From: Oreocharis arfaki
Taxonomy: Eukaryota > Chordata > Aves > Passeriformes > Paramythiidae
Assembly: GCA_013398015.1 (NCBI GenBank)
Contig: VZRR01002859.1
Location: 868,001-932,000 of the forward strand
Length of the DNA stretch: 64,000 nucleotides
Direction: 5' to 3'
The notes under the pieces are model-generated. The model was not told where the DNA came from. It did no database searches and saw nothing but the letters and a program-made list of their open reading frames with translations. The translations under genes were made by a program, and so were the position numbers. Every line of letters starts with the position of its first letter. The stretch's first letter is position 1. Shown piece after piece: positions 62,259-64,000 of this stretch.

Positions 62259-62864
62259 TCATTTATACCTCCTTTTACAGTGTATTTCCAGGCCTTCCAA
62301 ACAGCTTGACAGCTTAAGGGGGTGTACACTTTGAACTGTTAGAAGATCAAGTATTCAAGCCTTAGAAATGTGTTAGATAAGGAAGGGGGGGTGGGGGAGA
62401 AGGGCAGGAATTCCACCAACCACCTGATCTCTCTGTTCTCTCTTACAGGGAGCTCATTTTGTACTTTCCTTCATGAGCTTTTTGTAAACTTGAACAAGCT
62501 GGGTTTAATTTTCCTCTGTATAGTTGAGATTTTTCTTTTTCCTGCACTTCTTGTGTCACTCATCCAAATAAGTCAAGTCCTTTCTTTCTCTTTGCTTCTG
62601 GTTCTATAACACCATGGCAACGGAGCTCCAAACTGAAAGTTTATTTATGTTCTGGATGCTAAGTGATGGAGTCCTGTTTGGGTTATGGGGTTATTTTTTT
62701 GGTCTGTGATGCCTTGACAGTCAAGGTGAACTTCTCATCTGTTTTGGCATATGCCTTTTAGGGGGTGGACGATCTCTGCATACTTGAGAAGTTTAGCAGG
62801 AGAGTTCCTGGTTCTGAGAGATAAGTTGCCACCTGTGGCAGGTACTGTGATTCAGAGTATTAAG

Positions 62865-63202
62865 CCTCTTGGGGAGTTGTAGACCTTATCACTCCCTGTA
62901 AGTACCTCAGAAGAGGTTTTAGTGAGTTTTCTTCTCCCAGGTAACAAGTGACAAGATAAGAGGAAATGGCCTCAAGTTGCACCAGGGGAAGTTTAGATTG
63001 CATATTAGGAAAAATTTCTTTACCGAAAGGGTGATCAGGCATTGGAATAGGCTTTCCAGGGAAGTGTTTTGAGTCAACGTCCCTTGAAGTGTTCAAAAAA
63101 TGTGGCATTTGGTGACATAGTTTAGTGGTGAAGATATCAATGTTAGGTTAATGGTTGAACTCAATCCTAGAGGTCTTCTCTAACCTTAACGATTCTGTGG
63201 CT
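62865..63202 (+). mobile_element. CR1 LINE 3' fragment, sense
   Basis: Contains 'gacaagataagaggaaatgg', 'cctcaagttgcaccagggga', 'aggaaaaatttctttaccga', 'cccttgaagtgttcaa' and the tail 'ctaaccttaacgattctgtg', the full order of the CR1 3' region, over about 340 bp. Confidence 0.94.
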
Positions 63203-64000
63203 TGTGTGTGTTTTGAGTCCTGCTAGCCAGAAAGGCCTTATTCTTCTGAGAATGTGCTGATGGCAGGTAAGGGGACTCAAGGAAGGTGAGTTGTTTGCTC
63301 TGTTCTTGGGCTTTCCATATTTTTCTATTTTTCCTATTATGAAAATATTTTTTCCTCTTGATCAGTGACTGCATTCTAAAAAATAAAATTCATGTAGGCA
63401 GAAAGGTAATTCAGGAAATTCAGAAGATTTACAAAATTAAACTGGGTTTGTCCATTCCCCTTTAACTAAACCTCTATAGTAATTGCTTTCTTATGATTCA
63501 TAGTATACAATTCATAGTGATGGAAATCATGTAATTGTGTTTCTTAAACTACATTTTATTAAATACTTGTGACAACATTCACTTTGAATATTTGACTTTC
63601 AAATGGCTTAACCTTACTGTTTTAGTTTTTTGCACTAATTTTTTGCAATCTAGATTATGAACAGTATTCCTAAAATATTAAATATATTGAGTAAGCTTTT
63701 TAAAATAGCTGGTCTTACATGTAAGGTTGAAGCAGTGAGATATTCAATATGCTGTGCATTTGCTACTGCACTCTATAGATGCTCCTGCAGTATATTAATA
63801 AAATAGTTTAGACTGAAAAGAGAAAGAAATGCTTATGTAAATTGAAAAGTGTTTATTGCTGCACAACTTAGATTTATATTCAAAGTCAGACCAGAGAAAA
63901 AGCTAAGTGTACATTTCAAGAAGTCTACCAACTCTAGGAGTGCTATTTGTATTTCAAGTCATGAAAGTGAGATTTACATGAAATGAGGTTTACATGGAAC

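Larger units (their letters stand above)
57232..64000 (+). other. COL19A1: COL19A1 intron, runs off the window (more than 6.7 kb)
   Basis: No further Gly-X-Y exon recognised. The region is rich in sense-oriented CR1 tails (58290, 59525, 62040, 62865). The last 800 bp are AT-rich and featureless. Confidence 0.75.

Noticed and set aside
62370..62410. Gly-rich stretch after an 'ag' considered as a further collagen exon
   Set aside because: Does not hold a Gly-X-Y pattern and has no acceptor or donor in phase.

Overview
This is vertebrate, specifically avian, nuclear DNA. It is AT-rich and intron-dominated, with one CpG island. The interspersed repeats are mainly 5'-truncated CR1 LINEs ending in the bird-type tail (a 'ttccaacct...gattctatg' signature). 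There is also one LTR of a type I recall from neoavian endogenous retroviruses (… ggggttaaaccacgaca end) and one worn MIR-like SINE. No prokaryotic genes, CRISPR arrays or RNA genes were found.

The only protein-coding gene I can support is the 5' part of COL19A1 (collagen alpha-1(XIX), a FACIT-type collagen) on the + strand. Its exons were found by joining splice sites, reading phase and protein similarity, not by ORF length. Coding exons lie at 14325-14415 (signal peptide; the exon itself begins about 14289), 22701-22775, 23274-23373, 43113-43236, 43922-44197, 45937-46017, 48179-48304, 48773-48835 and 57178-57231. All eight junctions are phase-compatible and give a continuous 330-residue N-terminus. 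It consists of a signal peptide, a short cysteine-containing segment, a thrombospondin-N-terminal-like/laminin-G-like domain, a cysteine-bearing linker, and the first 39 residues of Gly-X-Y. The remaining collagenous and C-terminal exons must lie beyond 64000.

Layout: 1-12.1 kb is upstream non-coding DNA with no recognised gene, apart from a MIR-like relic. At 12.13-12.30 kb there is an orphan exon-like segment. At 12.7-13.4 kb lies a CpG island broken by 15 Ns, the likely COL19A1 promoter and first non-coding exon. From 14.3 kb to the end is COL19A1, with large introns (about 8.3, 19.7, 8.3 and more than 6.7 kb) carrying about a dozen CR1 fragments and one solo LTR.

The main oddities are as follows. 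An exact 280-bp tandem duplication carries most of the 43113-43236 exon, and a single N at the junction makes it probably an assembly error. The second coding exon is strongly diverged but keeps its length, phase and cysteine. An out-of-frame upstream ATG overlaps the signal-peptide start. Several perfect short inverted repeats occur. I did not find a new biological system here. Comparisons with human collagen XIX are from memory and need an alignment to confirm.
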